In this document: one piece after another, positions 46,683 through 60,126 of the stretch
Position numbering within the stretch: position 1 is the stretch's first letter
Layout of the letters: each line of letters starts with the position of its first letter
Assembly: GCF_963576545.1 (NCBI RefSeq)
Contig: NW_026870589.1
Location: forward strand, 186,001-250,000
Direction of reading: 5' to 3'
DNA: 64,000 bases
DNA from: Limanda limanda
Lineage: Eukaryota > Chordata > Actinopteri > Pleuronectiformes > Pleuronectidae
The notes under the pieces: generated by a model
The model's input: only the letters and a program-made list of their open reading frames with translations
The model's database searches: none
What the model was told of the DNA's origin: nothing
Position numbers and translations under genes: made by a program

Positions 46683-46837
46683 GCAAGTAGGCTCTACTCC
46701 CACTAAATGGGGTAGCGCGCATCGATTGGTACCATCCCCGAGCTTGTACGACCTTCGGAAGAGGTCGACCGACGAAATTCCCCCAAATCTGAGGAGATAT
46801 TCTTGAATAACTTTTTTTGTGAAGGTCGGAGAGACTT
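46683..46837 (+). repeat. A/B chimeric monomer, R2 copy
   Basis: Same A-head/B-body switch and same CTACTCCC mark as the chimera at 32272, at offset 14,411. The chimera therefore formed before the 13.9-kb duplication. Confidence 0.92.
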
Positions 46838-49800
46838 GCAGGTAGGCTCTACCCCCACTAAATGGGGTAGCGCGCATCGATCGGTACCATCCTTGAGCTT
46901 CTCCGACTTTCGGAAGGGTTAGGGTTAGGGTTAGGGATGAAAGCACATAGGAGAAAGAGATATTCTTGAATAACTTTTTTTGTGAAGGTCGGAGAGACTT
47001 GCAAGTAGGCTCTACACCCACTAAATGGGGTAGCGCGCATCGATCGGTACCATCCTTGAGCTTCTCCGACTTTCGGAAGGGTTAGGGTTAGGGTTAGGGA
47101 TGAAAGCACATAGGAGAAAGAGATATTCTTGAATAACTTTTTTTGTGAAGGTCGGAGAGACTTGAAAAGTGGTTGCATCTGGACTAATTTGGGTCCTGCG
47201 GATCGATTGGTACCATCCCCGAGCTTGTACGACCTTCGGAAGAGGTCGACCGACGAAATTCCCCCAAATCTGAGGAGATATTCTTGAATAACTTTTTTTG
47301 TGAAGGTCGGAGAGACTTGCAAGTAGGCTCTACCCCCACTAAATGGGGTTGCGCGCATCGATCGGTACCATCCTTGAGCTTCTCCGACTTTCGGAAGGGT
47401 TAGGGTTAGGGATGAAAGCACATAGGAGAAAGAGATATTCTTGAATAACTTTTTTTGTGAAGGTCGGAGAGACTTGCAAGTAGGCTCTACCCCCACTAAA
47501 TGGGGTAGCGCGCATCGATCGGTACCATCCTTGAGCTTCTCCGACTTTCGGAAGGGTTAGGGTTAGGGTTAGGGATGAAAGCACATAGGAGAAAGAGATA
47601 TTCTTGAATAACTTTTTTTGTGAAGGTCGGAGAGACTTGCAAGTAGGCTTTACCCCCACTAAATGGGGTAGCGCGCATCGATCGGTACCATCCTTGAGCT
47701 TCTCCGACTTTCGGAAGGGTTAGGGTTAGGGTTAGGGATGAAAGCACATAGGAGAAAGAGATATTCTTGAATAACTTTTTTTGTGAAGGTCGGAGAGACT
47801 TGCAAGTAGGCTCTACCCCCACTAAATGGGGTAGCACGCATCGATCGGTACCATCCTTGAGCTTTTCCGACTTTCGGAAGGGTTAGGGTTAGGGTTAGGG
47901 ATGAAAGCACATAGGAGAAAGAGATATTCTTGAATAACTTTTTTTGTGAAGGTCGGAGAGACTTGGAAAGTGGTTGCATCTGGACTAATTTGGGTCCTGC
48001 GGATCGATTGGTACCATCCCCGAGCTTGTACGACCTTCGGAAGAGGTCGACCGACGAAATTCCCCCAAATCTGAGGAGATATTCTTGAATAACTTTTTTT
48101 GTGAAGGTCGGAGAGACTTGCAAGTAGGCTCTACCCCCACTAAATGGGGTAGCGTGCATCGATCGGTACCATCCTTGAGCTTCTCCGACTTTCGGAAGGG
48201 TTAGGGTTAGGGTTAGTGATGAAAGCACATAGGAGAAAGAGATATTCTTGAATAACTTTTTTTGTGAAGGTCGGAGAGACTTGCAAGTAGGCTCTACCCC
48301 CACTAAATGGGGTAGCACGCATCGATCGGTACCATCCTTGAGCTTCTCCGACTTTCGGAAGGGTTAGGGTTAGGGTTAGGGATGAAAGCACATAGGAGAA
48401 AGAGATATTCTTGAATAACTTTTTTTGTGAAGGTCGGAGAGACTTGGAAAGTGGTTGCATCTGGACTAATTTGGGTCCTGCGGATCGATTGGTACCATCC
48501 CCGAGCTTGTACGACCTTCGGAAGAGGTCGACCGACGAAATTCCCCCAAATCTGAGGAGATATTCTTGAATAACTTTTTTTGTGAAGGTCGGAGAGACTT
48601 GCAAGTAGGCTCTACCCCCACTAAATGGGGTAGCGCGCATCGATCGGTACCATCCTTGAGCTTCTCCGACTTTCGGAAGGGTTAGGGTTAGGGATGAAAG
48701 CACATAGGAGAAAGAGATATTCTTGAATAACTTTTTTTGTGAAGGTCGGAGAGACTTGCAAGTAGGCTCTACCCCCACTAAATGGGGTAGCGCACATCGA
48801 ACGGTACCATCCTTGAGCTTCTCCGACTTTCGGAAGGGTTAGGGTTAGGGTTAGGGATGAAAGCACATAGGAGAAAGAGATATTCTTGAATAACTTTTTT
48901 TGTGAAGGTCGGAGAGACTTGGAAAGTGGTTGCATCTGGACTAATTTGGGTCCTGCGGATCGATTGGTACCATCCCCGAGCTTGTACGACCTTCGGAAGA
49001 GGTCGACCGACGAAATTCCCCCAAATCTGAGGAGATATTCTTGAATAACTTTTTTTGTGAAGGTCGGAGAGACTTGCAAGTAGGCTCTACCCCCACTAAA
49101 TGGGGTAGCGCGCATCGATCGGTACCATCCTTGAGCCTCTCCGACTTTCGGAAGGGTTAGGGTTAGGGTTAGGGATGAAAGCACATAGGAGAAAGAGATA
49201 TTCTTGAATAACTTTTTTTGTGAAGGTCGGAGAGACTTGCAAGTAGGCTCTACCCCCACTAAATGGGGTAGCGCGCATCGATCGGTACCATCCTTGAGCT
49301 TCTCCGACTTTCGGAAGGGTTAGGGTTAGGGTTAGGGATGAAAGCACATAGGAGAAAGAGATATTCTTGAATAACTTTTTTTGTGAAGGTCGGAGAGACT
49401 TGAAAAGTGGTTGCATCTGGACTAATTTGGGTCCTGCGGATCGATTGGTACCATCCCCGAGCTTGTACGACCTTCGGAAGAGGTCGACCGACGAAATTCC
49501 CCCAAATCTGAGGAGATATTCTTGAATAACTTTTTTTGTGAAGGTCGGAGAGACTTGCAAGTAGGCTCTACCCCCACTAAATGGGGTTGCGCGCATCGAT
49601 CGGTACCATCCTTGAGCTTCTCCGACTTTCGGAAGGGTTAGGGTTAGGGTTAGGGATGAAAGCACATAGGAGAAAGAGATATTCTTGAATAACTTTTTTT
49701 GTGAAGGTCGGAGAGACTTGCAAGTAGGCTCTACCCCCACTAAATGGGGTAGCGCGCATCGATCGGTACCATCCTTGAGCTTCTCCGACTTTCGGAAGGG

Positions 49801-52800
49801 TTAGGGTTAGGGTTAGGGATGAAAGCACATAGGAGAAAGAGATATTCTTGAATAACTTTTTTTGTGAAGGTCGGAGAGACTTGAAAAGTGGTTGCATCTG
49901 GACTAATTTGGGTCCTGCGGATCGATTGGTACCATCCCCGAGCTTGTACGACCTTCGGAAGAGGTCGACCGACGAAATTCCCCCAAATCTGAGGAGATAT
50001 TCTTGAATAACTTTTTTTGTGAAGGTCGGAGAGACTTGCAAGTAGGCTCTACCCCCACTAAATGGGGTTGCGCGCATCGATCGGTACCATCCTTGAGCTT
50101 CTCCGACTTTCGGAAGGGTTAGGGTTAGGGTTAGGGATGAAAGCACATAGGAGAAAGAGATATTCTTGAATAACTTTTTTTGTGAAGGTCGGAGAGACTT
50201 GCAAGTAGGCTCTACTCCCACTAAATGGGGTAGCGCGCATCGATCGGTACCATCCTTGAGCTTCTCCGACTTTCGGAAGGGTTAGGGTTAGGGTTAGGGA
50301 TGAAAGCACATAGGAGAAAGAGATATTCTTGAATAACTTTTTTTGTGAAGGTCGGAGAGACTTGCAAGTAGGCTCTACCCCCACTAAATGGGGTAGCGCG
50401 CATCGATCGGTACCATCCTTGAGCTTCTCCGACTTTCGGAAGGGTTAGGGTTAGGGTTAGGGATGAAAGCACATAGGAGAAAGAGATATTCTTGAATAAC
50501 TTTTTTTGTGAAGGTCGGAGAGACTTGCAAGTAGGCTCTACCCCCACTAAATGGGGTAGCGCGCATCGATCGGTACCATCCTTGAGCTTCTCCGACTTTC
50601 GGAAGGGTTAGGGTTAGGGTTAGGGATGAAAGCACATAGGAGAAAGAGATATTCTTGAATAACTTTTTTTGTGAAGGTCGGAGAGACTTGGAAAGTGGTT
50701 GCATCTGGACTAATTTGGGTCCTGCGGATCGATTGGTACCATGCCCGAGCTTGTACGACCTTCGGAAGAGGTCGACCGACGAAATTCCCCCAAATCTGAG
50801 GAGATATTCTTGAATAACTTTTTTTGTGAAGGTCGGAGAGACTTGCAAGTAGGCTCTACCCCCACTAAATGGGGTAGCGCGCATCGATCGGTACCATCCT
50901 TGAGCTTCTCCGACTTTCGGAAGGGTTAGGGTTAGGGTTAGGGATGAAAGCACATAGGAGAAAGAGATATTCTTGAATAACTTTTTTTGTGAAGGTCGGA
51001 GAGACTTGGAAAGTGGTTGCATCTGGACTAATTTGGGTCCTGCGGATCGATTGGTACCATCCCCGAGCTTGTACGACCTTCGGAAGAGGTCGACCGACGA
51101 AATTCCCCCAAATCTGAGGAGATATTCTTGAATAACTTTTTTTGTGAAGGTCGGAGAGACTTGCAAGTAGGCTCTACCCCCACTAAATGGGGTAGCGTGC
51201 ATCGATCGGTACCATCCTTGAGCTTCTCCGACTTTCGGAAGGGTTAGGGTTAGGGTTAGTGATGAAAGCACATAGGAGAAAGAGATATTCTTGAATAACT
51301 TTTTTTGTGAAGGTCGGAGAGACTTGCAAGTAGGCTCTACCCCCACTAAATGGGGTAGCACGCATCGATCGGTACCATCCTTGAGCTTCTCCGACTTTCG
51401 GAAGGGTTAGGGTTAGGGTTAGGGATGAAAGCACATAGGAGAAAGAGATATTCTTGAATAACTTTTTTTGTGAAGGTCGGAGAGACTTGGAAAGTGGTTG
51501 CATCTGGACTAATTTGGGTCCTGCGGATCGATTGGTACCATCCCCGAGCTTGTACGACCTTCGGAAGAGGTCGACCGACGAAATTCCCCCAAATCTGAGG
51601 AGATATTCTTGAATAACTTTTTTTGTGAAGGTCGGAGAGACTTGCAAGTAGGCTCTACCCCCACTAAATGGGGTAGCGCGCATCGATCGGTACCATCCTT
51701 GAGCTTCTCCGACTTTCGGAAGGGTTAGGGTTAGGGATGAAAGCACATAGGAGAAAGAGATATTCTTGAATAACTTTTTTTGTGAAGGTCGGAGAGACTT
51801 GCAAGTAGGCTCTACCCCCACTAAATGGGGTAGCGCACATCGAACGGTACCATCCTTGAGCTTCTCCGACTTTCGGAAGGGTTAGGGTTAGGGTTAGGGA
51901 TGAAAGCACATAGGAGAAAGAGATATTCTTGAATAACTTTTTTTGTGAAGGTCGGAGAGACTTGGAAAGTGGTTGCATCTGGACTAATTTGGGTCCTGCG
52001 GATCGATTGGTACCATCCCCGAGCTTGTACGACCTTCGGAAGAGGTCGACCGACGAAATTCCCCCAAATCTGAGGAGATATTCTTGAATAACTTTTTTTG
52101 TGAAGGTCGGAGAGACTTGCAAGTAGGCTCTACCCCCACTAAATGGGGTAGCGCGCATCGATCGGTACCATCCTTGAGCTTCTCCGACTTTCGGAAGGGT
52201 TAGGGTTAGGGTTAGGGATGAAAGCACATAGGAGAAAGAGATATTCTTGAATAACTTTTTTTGTGAAGGTCGGAGAGACTTGAAAAGTGGTTGCATCTGG
52301 ACTAATTTGGGTCCTGCGGATCGATTGGTACCATCCCCGAGCTTGTACGACCTTCGGAAGAGGTCGACCGACGAAATTCCCCCAAATCTGAGGAGATATT
52401 CTTGAATAACTTTTTTTGTGAAGGTCGGAGAGACTTGCAAGTAGGCTCTACCCCCACTAAATGGGGTTGCGCGCATCGATCGGTACCATCCTTGAGCTTC
52501 TCCGACTTTCGGAAGGGTTAGGGTTAGGGTTAGGGATGAAAGCACATAGGAGAAAGAGATATTCTTGAATAACTTTTTTTGTGAAGGTCGGAGAGACTTG
52601 CAAGTAGGCTCTACCCCCACTAAATGGGGTAGCGCGCATCGATCGGTACCATCCTTGAGCTTCTCCGACTTTCGGAAGGGTTAGGGTTAGGGTTAGGGAT
52701 GAAAGCACATAGGAGAAAGAGATATTCTTGAATAACTTTTTTTGTGAAGGTCGGAGAGACTTGAAAAGTGGTTGCATCTGGACTAATTTGGGTCCTGCGG

Positions 52801-55324
52801 ATCGATTGGTACCATCCCCGAGCTTGTACGACCTTCGGAAGAGGTCGACCGACGAAATTCCCCCAAATCTGAGGAGATATTCTTGAATAACTTTTTTTGT
52901 GAAGGTCGGAGAGACTTGCAAGTAGGCTCTACCCCCACTAAATGGGGTTGCGCGCATCGATCGGTACCATCCTTGAGCTTCTCCGACTTTCGGAAGGGTT
53001 AGGGTTAGGGTTAGGGATGAAAGCACATAGGAGAAAGAGATATTCTTGAATAACTTTTTTTGTGAAGGTCGGAGAGACTTGCAAGTAGGCTCTACTCCCA
53101 CTAAATGGGGTAGCGCGCATCGATCGGTACCATCCTTGAGCTTCTCCGACTTTCGGAAGGGTTAGGGTTAGGGTTAGGGATGAAAGCACATAGGAGAAAG
53201 AGATATTCTTGAATAACTTTTTTTGTGAAGGTCGGAGAGACTTGCAAGTAGGCTCTACCCCCACTAAATGGGGTAGCGCGCATCGATCGGTACCATCCTT
53301 GAGCTTCTCCGACTTTCGGAAGGGTTAGGGTTAGGGTTAGGGATGAAAGCACATAGGAGAAAGAGATATTCTTGAATAACTTTTTTTGTGAAGGTCGGAG
53401 AGACTTGCAAGTAGGCTCTACCCCCACTAAATGGGGTAGCGCGCATCGATCGGTACCATCCTTGAGCTTCTCCGACTTTCGGAAGGGTTAGGGTTAGGGT
53501 TAGGGATGAAAGCACATAGGAGAAAGAGATATTCTTGAATAACTTTTTTTGTGAAGGTCGGAGAGACTTGGAAAGTGGTTGCATCTGGACTAATTTGGGT
53601 CCTGCGGATCGATTGGTACCATGCCCGAGCTTGTACGACCTTCGGAAGAGGTCGACCGACGAAATTCCCCCAAATCTGAGGAGATATTCTTGAATAACTT
53701 TTTTTGTGAAGGTCGGAGAGACTTGCAAGTAGGCTCTACCCCCACTAAATGGGGTAGCGCGCATCGATCGGTACCATCCTTGAGCTTCTCCGACTTTCGG
53801 AAGGGTTAGGGTTAGGGTTAGGGATGAAAGCACATAGGAGAAAGAGATATTCTTGAATAACTTTTTTTGTAAAGGTCGGAGAGACTTGGAAAGTGGTTGC
53901 ATCTGGACTAATTTGGGTCCTGCGGATCGATTGGTACCATCCCCGAGCTTGTACGACCTTCGGAAGAGGTCGACCGACGAAATACCCCCAAATCTGAGGA
54001 GATATTCTTGAATAACTTTTTTTGTGAAGGTCGGAGAGACTTGCAAGTAGGCTCTACCCCCACTAAATGGGGTTGCGCGCATCGATCGGTACCATCCTTG
54101 AGCTTCTCCGACTTTCGGAAGGGTTAGGGTTAGGGTTAGGAATGAAAGCACATAGGAGAAAGAGATATTCTTGAATAACTTTTTTTGTGAAGGTCGGAGA
54201 GACTTGCAAGTAGGCTCTACCCCCACTAAATGGGGTAGCGCGCATCGATCGGTACCATCCTTGAGCTTCTCCGACTTTCGGAAGGGTTAGGGTTAGGGTT
54301 AGGGATGAAAGCACATAGGAGAAAGAGATATTCTTGAATAACTTTTTTTGTGAAGGTCGGAGAGACTTGCAAGTAGGCTCTACCCCCACTAAATGGGGTA
54401 GCGCGCATCGATCGGTACCATCCTTGAGCTTCTCCGACTTTCGGAAGGGTTAGGGTTAGGGTTAGGGATGAAAGCACATAGGAGAAAGAGATATTCTTGA
54501 ATAACTTTTTTTGTGAAGGTCGGAGAGACTTGAAAAGTGGTTGCATCTGGACTAATTTGGGTCCTGCGGATCGATTGGTACCATCCCCGAGCTTGTACGA
54601 CCTTCGGAAGAGGTCGACCGACGAAATTCCCCCAAATCTGAGGAGATATTCTTGAATAACTTTTTTTGTGAAGGTCGGAGAGACTTGCAAGTAGGCTTTA
54701 CCCCCACTAAATGGGGTTGCGCGCATCGATCGGTACCATCCTTGAGCTTCTCCGACTTTCGGAAGGGTTAGGGTTAGGGTTAGGGATGAAAGCACATAGG
54801 AGAAAGAGATATTCTTGAATAACTTTTTTTGTAAAGGTCGGAGAGACTTGGAAAGTGGTTGCATCTGGACTAATTTGGGTCCTGCGGATCGATTGGTACC
54901 ATCCCCGAGCTTGTACGACCTTCGGAAGAGGTCGACCGACGAAATTCCCCCAAATCTGAGGAGATATTCTTGAATTACTTTTTTTGTGAAGGTCGGAGAG
55001 ACTTGCAAGTAGGCTCTACCCCCACTAAATGGGGTTGCGCGCATCGATCGGTACCATCCTTGAGCTTCTCCGACTTTCGGAAGGGTTAGGGTTAGGGTTA
55101 GGAATGAAAGCACATAGGAGAAAGAGATATTCTTGAATAACTTTTTTTGTGAAGGTCGGAGAGACTTGCAAGTAGGCTCTACCCCCACTAAATGGGGTAG
55201 CGCGCATCGATCGGTACCATCCTTGAGCTTCTCCGACTTTCGGAAGGGTTAGGGTTAGGGATGAAAGCACATAGGAGAAAGAGATATTCTTGAATAACTT
55301 TTTTTGTGAAGGTCGGAGAGACTT

Positions 55325-57574
55325 GCAAGTAGGCTCTACCCCCACTAAATGGGGTAGCGCGCATCGATCGGTACCATCCTTGAGCTTCTCCGACTTTCGG
55401 AAGGGTTAGGGTTAGGGTTAGGGATGAAAGCACATAGGAGAAAGAGATATTCTTGAATAACTTTTTTTTTGAAGGTCGGAGAGACTTGAAAAGTGGTTGC
55501 ATCTGGACTAATTTGGGTCCTGCGGATCGATTGGTACCATCCCCGAGCTTGTACGACCTTCGGAAGAGGTCGACCGACGAAATTCCCCCAAATCTGAGGA
55601 GATATTCTTGAATAACTTTTTTTGTGAAGGTCGGAGAGACTTGCAAGTAGGCTCTACCCCCACTAAATGGGGTTGCGCGCATCGATCGGTACCATCCTTG
55701 AGCTTCTCCGACTTTCGGAAGGGTTAGGGTTAGGGTTAGGGATGAAAGCACATAGGAGAAAGAGATATTCTTGAATAACTTTTTTTGTGAAGGTCGGAGA
55801 GACTTGCAAGTAGGCTCTACCCCCACTAAATGGGGTAGCGCGCATCGATCGGTACCATCCTTGAGCTTCTCCGACTTTCGGAAGGGTTAGGGTTAGGGTT
55901 AGGGATGAAAGCACATAGGAGAAAGAGATATTCTTGAATAACTTTTTTTGTGAAGGTCGGAGAGACTTGAAAAGTGGTTGCATCTGGACTAATTTGGGTC
56001 CTGCGGATCGATTGGTACCATCCCCGAGCTTGTACGACCTTCGGAAGAGGTCGACCGACGAAATTCCCCCAAATCTGAGGAGATATTCTTGAATAACTTT
56101 TTTTGTGAAGGTCGGAGAGACTTGCAAGTAGGCTCTACCCCCACTAAATGGGGTTGCGCGCATCGATCGGTACCATCCTTGAGCTTCTCCGACTTTCGGA
56201 AGGGTTAGGGTTAGGGTTAGGGATGAAAGCACATAGGAGAAAGAGATATTCTTGAATAACTTTTTTTGTGAAGGTCGGAGAGACTTGCAAGTAGGCTCTA
56301 CTCCCACTAAATGGGGTAGCGCGCATCGATCGGTACCATCCTTGAGCTTCTCCGACTTTCGGAAGGGTTAGGGTTAGGGTTAGGGATGAAAGCACATAGG
56401 AGAAAGAGATATTCTTGAATAACTTTTTTTGTGAAGGTCGGAGAGACTTGCAAGTAGGCTCTACCCCCACTAAATGGGGTAGCGCGCATCGATCGGTACC
56501 ATCCTTGAGCTTCTCCGACTTTCGGAAGGGTTAGGGTTAGGGTTAGGGATGAAAGCACATAGGAGAAAGAGATATTCTTGAATAACTTTTTTTGTGAAGG
56601 TCGGAGAGACTTGCAAGTAGGCTCTACCCCCACTAAATGGGGTAGCGCACATCGAACGGTACCATCCTTGAGCTTCTCCGACTTTCGGAAGGGTTAGGGT
56701 TAGGGTTAGGGATGAAAGCACATAGGAGAAAGAGATATTCTTGAATAACTTTTTTTGTGAAGGTCGGAGAGACTTGGAAAGTGGTTGCATCTGGACTAAT
56801 TTGGGTCCTGCAGATCGATTGGTACCATGCCCGAGCTTGTACGACCTTCGGAAGAGGTCGACCGACGAAATTCCCCCAAATCTGAGGAGATATTCTTGAA
56901 TAACTTTTTTTGTGAAGGTCGGAGAGACTTGCAAGTAGGCTCTACCCCCACTAAATGGGGTAGCGCGCATCGATCGGTACCATCCTTGAGCTTCTCCGAC
57001 TTTCGGAAGGGTTAGGGTTAGGGTTAGGGATGAAAGCACATAGGAGAAAGAGATATTCTTGAATAACTTTTTTTGTAAAGGTCGGAGAGACTTGGAAAGT
57101 GGTTGCATCTGGACTAATTTGGGTCCTGCGGATCGATTGGTACCATCCCCGAGCTTGTACGACCTTCGGAAGAGGTCGACCGACGAAATTCCCCCAAATC
57201 TGAGGAGATATTCTTGAATAACTTTTTTTGTGAAGGTCGGAGAGACTTGCAAGTAGGCTCTACCCCCACTAAATGGGGTTGCGCGCATCGATCGGTACCA
57301 TCCTTGAGCTTCTCCGACTTTCGGAAGGGTTAGGGTTAGGGTTAGGAATGAAAGCACATAGGAGAAAGAGATATTCTTGAATAACTTTTTTTGTGAAGGT
57401 CGGAGAGACTTGCAAGTAGGCTCTACCCCCACTAAATGGGGTAGCGCGCATCGATTGGTACCATCCTTGAGCTTCTCCGACTTTCGGAAGGGTTAGGGTT
57501 AGGGTTAGGGATGAAAGCACATAGGAGAAAGAGATATTCTTGAATAACTTTTTTTGTGAAGGTCGGAGAGACTT
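55325..57574 (+). repeat. Third, rearranged right-domain copy R3
   Basis: Starts like R1 and R2 (A 55325, B 55488), then jumps: 55488-57574 follows 38678-40764 and 52282-54368 (offset 16,810 from R1), with CTACTCCC in A 56287, CCATGCCC in B 56776, TGTAAAGG before B 57094 and GGAATG in A 57249. The stretch before B 55488 has a private run of nine T. The A' with AAATAGGG expected from R1 and R2 is missing, so about 10 kb of the block was skipped. Confidence 0.85.
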
Positions 57575-58373
57575 GGAAAGTGGTTGCATCTGGACTAATT
57601 TGGGTCCTGCAGATCGATTGGTACCATCCCCGAGCTTGTACGACCTTCGGAAGAGGTCGACCGACGAAATTCCCCCAAATCTGAGGAGATATTCTTGAAT
57701 AACTTTTTTTGTGAAGGTCGGAGAGACTTGCAAGTAGGCTCTACCCCCACTAAATGGGGTTGCGCGCATCGATCGGTACCATCCTTGAGCTTCTCCGACT
57801 TTCGGAAGGGTTAGGGTTAGGGTTAGGGATGAAAGCACATAGGAGAAAGAGATATTCTTGAATAACTTTTTTTGTGAAGGTCGGAGAGACTTGAAAAGTG
57901 GTTGCATCTGGACTAATTTGGGTCCTGCGGATCGATTGGTACCATCCCCGAGCTTGTACGACCTTCGGAAGAGGTCGACCGACGAAATTCCCCCAAATCT
58001 GAGGAGATATTCTTGAATAACTTTTTTTGTGAAGGTCGGAGAGACTTGCAAGTAGGCTCTACCCCCACTAAATGGGGTTGCGCGCATCGATCGGTACCAT
58101 CCTTGAGCTTCTCCGACTTTCGGAAGGGTTAGGGTTAGGGTTAGGGATGAAAGCACATAGGAGAAAGAGATATTCTTGAATAACTTTTTTTGTGAAGGTC
58201 GGAGAGACTTGCAAGTAGGCTCTACCCCCACTAAATGGGGTAGCGCGCATCGATCGGTACCATCCTTGAGCTTCTCCGACTTTCGGAAGGGTTAGGGTTA
58301 GGGTTAGGGATGAAAGCACATAGGAGAAAGAGATATTCTTGAATAACTTTTTTTGTGAAGGTCGGAGAGACTT
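56776..58373 (+). repeat. 1,598-bp HOR, first copy (2 x 799 bp)
   Basis: Unit order B A B A A, B A B A A. Each half is 799 bp (318+481). The halves differ in B subtype: CCATGCCC and TGTAAAGG in the first, ordinary and GAAAAG in the second, so the true period is 1,598 bp. It overlaps the end of the R3-matching stretch. Confidence 0.85.
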
Positions 58374-59971
58374 GGAAAGTGGTTGCATCTGGACTAATTT
58401 GGGTCCTGCGGATCGATTGGTACCATGCCCGAGCTTGTACGACCTTCGGAAGAGGTCGACCGACGAAATTCCCCCAAATCTGAGGAGATATTCTTGAATA
58501 ACTTTTTTTGTGAAGGTCAGAGAGACTTGCAAGTAGGCTCTACCCCCACTAAATGGGGTAGCGCGCATCGATCGGTACCATCCTTGAGCTTCTCCGACTT
58601 TCGGAAGGGTTAGGGTTAGGGTTAGGGATGAAAGCACATAGGAGAAAGAGATATTCTTGAATAACTTTCTTTGTAAAGGTCGGAGAGACTTGGAAAGTGG
58701 TTGCATCTGGACTAATTTGGGTCCTGCAGATCGATTGGTACCATCCCCGAGCTTGTACGACCTTCGGAAGAGGTCGACCGACGAAATTCCCCCAAATCTG
58801 AGGAGATATTCTTGAATAACTTTTTTTGTGAAGGTCGGAGAGACTTGCAAGTAGGCTCTACCCCCACTAAATGGGGTTGCGCGCATCGATCGGTACCATC
58901 CTTGAGCTTCTCCGACTTTCGGAAGGGTTAGGGTTAGGGTTAGGGATGAAAGCACATAGGAGAAAGAGATATTCTTGAATAACTTTTTTTGTGAAGGTCG
59001 GAGAGACTTGCAAGTAGGCTCTACCCCCACTAAATGGGGTAGCGCGCATCGATCGGTACCATCCTTGAGCTTCTCCGACTTTCGGAAGGGTTAGGGTTAG
59101 GGTTAGGGATGAAAGCACATAGGAGAAAGAGATATTCTTGAATAACTTTTTTTGTGAAGGTCGGAGAGACTTGGAAAGTGGTTGCATCTGGACTAATTTG
59201 GGTCCTGCGGATCGATTGGTACCATCCCCGAGCTTGTACGACCTTCGGAAGAGGTCGACCGACGAAATTCCCCCAAATCTGAGGAGATATTCTTGAATAA
59301 CTTTTTTTGTGAAGGTCGGAGAGACTTGCAAGTAGGCTCTACCCCCACTAAATGGGGTTGCGCGCATCGATCGGTACCATCCTTGAGCTTCTCCGACTTT
59401 CGGAAGGGTTAGGGTTAGGGTTAGGGATGAAAGCACATAGGAGAAAGAGATATTCTTGAATAACTTTTTTTGTGAAGGTCGGAGAGACTTGAAAAGTGGT
59501 TGCATCTGGACTAATTTGGGTCCTGCGGATCGATTGGTACCATCCCCGAGCTTGTACGACCTTCGGAAGAGGTCGACCGACGAAATTCCCCCAAATCTGA
59601 GGAGATATTCTTGAATAACTTTTTTTGTGAAGGTCGGAGAGACTTGCAAGTAGGCTCTACCCCCACTAAATGGGGTTGCGCGCATCGATCGGTACCATCC
59701 TTGAGCTTCTCCGACTTTCGGAAGGGTTAGGGTTAGGGTTAGGGATGAAAGCACATAGGAGAAAGAGATATTCTTGAATAACTTTTTTTGTGAAGGTCGG
59801 AGAGACTTGCAAGTAGGCTCTACCCCCACTAAATGGGGTAGCGCGCATCGATCGGTACCATCTTTGAGCTTCTCCGACTTTCGGAAGGGTTAGGGTTAGG
59901 GTTAGGGATGAAAGCACATAGGAGAAAGAGATATTCTTGAATAACTTTTTTTGTGAAGGTCGGAGAGACTT
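58374..59971 (+). repeat. 1,598-bp HOR, second copy
   Basis: Same ten-unit order and the same alternation of B subtypes (CCATGCCC at 58374, TGTAAAGG before 58692, ordinary at 59173, GAAAAG at 59491). It has private changes: GGTCAGAGAG at the end of B 58374, CTTTCTTTGTAAAGG before B 58692, and CCATCTTTG in A 59809. Confidence 0.85.
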
Positions 59972-60126
59972 GAAAAGTGGTTGCATCTGGACTAATTTGG
60001 GTCCTGCAGATCGATTGGTACCATCCCCGAGCTTGTACGACCTTCGGAAGAGGTCGACCGACGAAATTCCCCCAAATCTGAGGAGATATTCTTGAATAAC
60101 TTTTTTTGTGAAGGTCGGAGAGACTT

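Larger units (their letters stand above)
41721..55324 (+). repeat. Right-domain block R2, 13,604 bp, tandem copy of R1
   Basis: Offset from R1 is 13,936 bp from the start to about 45.7 kb, 14,411 bp from about 46.2 to 50.4 kb, and 13,604 bp thereafter. The steps of +475 and -807 bp are whole HORs. All the rare marks of R1 listed for that block recur except GGTACTATCC; R2 has its own point changes, such as GCTTGGACG in B 43004 for the usual GCTTGTACG. The extra 475-bp HOR (45727-46201, A' A B) has the same neighbours as those at 34190, 38040, 48601 and 51644, so a deletion in R1 is more likely than an insertion in R2. Confidence 0.92.
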
